Origin: Christiangramia sp.
GTDB lineage: Bacteria; Bacteroidota; Bacteroidia; Flavobacteriales; Flavobacteriaceae
Assembly (NCBI GenBank): GCA_024635735.1
Contig: JAGXII010000132.1
Span: 1 to 5,550 of the forward strand
Direction: 5' to 3'
Length of the DNA stretch: 5,550 nt
Of the stretch, positions 5,132-5,550 are shown in pieces (position 1 is the first letter of the stretch; each line of letters opens with the position of its first letter). Made by a program: the position numbers and the translations under genes. The notes under the pieces were generated by a model. It worked only from the letters and a program-made list of their open reading frames with translations, had not been told where the DNA came from and did not search any database.

Positions 5132-5550
5132 TTACTTTTCCGGTGTGAGAAATACTGAAAAAATGGAACCCTTTCCTACTATACTCGAAACTTCTATTCT
5201 TCCACCTCTGTTCTCAACCATACGTTTCACAATAAATAAACCTAATCCCGAACCTTCAACATCCGAACTAATACGAAAATACTTATCAAACAATTCCGGC
5301 ATGTATTCTGCCTCAATTCCACGACCATTATCTTCAACTTCCAGTAGGATTCCCTGAGAAGTGTCTTTAGTGCGCACAGTGATTTTTGGAGCTCGATTCG
5401 GCTCCCTGTATTTTATTGCATTGGAGATAAGGTTAAATAATATACTTCTTATCTCTTTTTTTGGATATTTAATACTTTTAATGTCCAAAGCAAGGTTCAT
5501 AATAGTATTTGTTGAATTGATAAGATGTTTCAGGTCGCTGTTAATTTCGC
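5132..5550 (-). CDS. Second sensor histidine kinase, C-terminal ATPase part (partial)
   Basis: The frame is open from the window edge to TAA at 5134-5132 and shows the last 138 residues of a kinase; the sensor region and phospho-histidine lie outside. Visible are the end of the dimerisation region ('EINSDLKHLINSTNT'), N-box 'FNLISNAIKYREPNR', G1 'VEDNGRGI', F-box 'FDKYFR', G2 'GSGLGLFIVK' and the family's closing strand 'GKGSIFSVFLTPEK'. All ATP-binding boxes are intact, so it should be active. The methionine at 5500-5498 is internal, because the reading continues upstream with sensible kinase sequence. It is closer to the ordinary HisKA/HATPase pattern than its neighbour (full GxGLG motif) and is a distant paralogue of it. 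It lies upstream on the same strand; spacing to the next kinase start is about 190 bp. Confidence 0.9.
   Translation of the reverse strand, partial: EINSDLKHLINSTNTIMNLALDIKSIKYPKKEIRSILFNLISNAIKYREPNRAPKITVRTKDTSQGILLEVEDNGRGIEAEYMPELFDKYFRISSDVEGSGLGLFIVKRMVENRGGRIEVSSIVGKGSIFSVFLTPEK

Noticed and set aside
1..5550. CRISPR arrays, tRNA/rRNA genes, insertion-sequence ends, riboswitches
   Set aside because: No regularly spaced repeats, no cloverleaf-like tRNA sequence, no transposase and no recognisable riboswitch core were seen on either strand.

Overview
The window looks like part of a Bacteroidota chromosome, most probably from Flavobacteriaceae (a Gramella/Salegentibacter-like marine or soil flavobacterium). 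The evidence is low GC, starts preceded by A/T-rich sequence with no Shine-Dalgarno motif, an alpha-2-macroglobulin tail of the Bacteroidota type, and PAS-rich soluble histidine kinases with the 'SHNLR' H-box common in that phylum. The assignment is an inference from protein style; no database was searched.

Layout. (1) 2-211, plus strand: the last 69 residues of a very large alpha-2-macroglobulin-family protein whose body lies before the window. (2) 212-1146: more than 900 bp without a long gene. It is not empty. It holds a credible 50-residue minus-strand gene (442-594), a broken-looking minus-strand ORF interrupted by one in-frame TAA (766-963), a 36-codon ORF overlapping its end (674-784) that shares a diverged motif with it, and a perfect 9-3-9 inverted repeat 79 bp before the decarboxylase start. 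(3) 1147-2640, plus strand: a complete group II PLP-dependent amino-acid decarboxylase of the aromatic-L-amino-acid decarboxylase type, with all key catalytic residues in place. (4) 2674-4938, minus strand: a complete soluble sensor histidine kinase with four PAS-like domains, two of which form an internal 127-residue duplication, converging on the decarboxylase. (5) 4939-5131: an intergenic stretch with a weak terminator for the upstream kinase and two pairs of short direct repeats. (6) 5132-5550, minus strand: the C-terminal ATPase part of a second histidine kinase that continues past the window.

How the parts relate. The two kinases lie in tandem on one strand and may act together. No response regulator or receiver domain is visible, so their output is unknown. 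The decarboxylase has no transporter, antiporter or pathway partner in view and looks like a stand-alone gene. Nothing here makes a convincing new multi-gene system. The most interesting stretch is the 212-1146 region, which looks like decaying or very small minus-strand genes between two well-conserved plus-strand genes.
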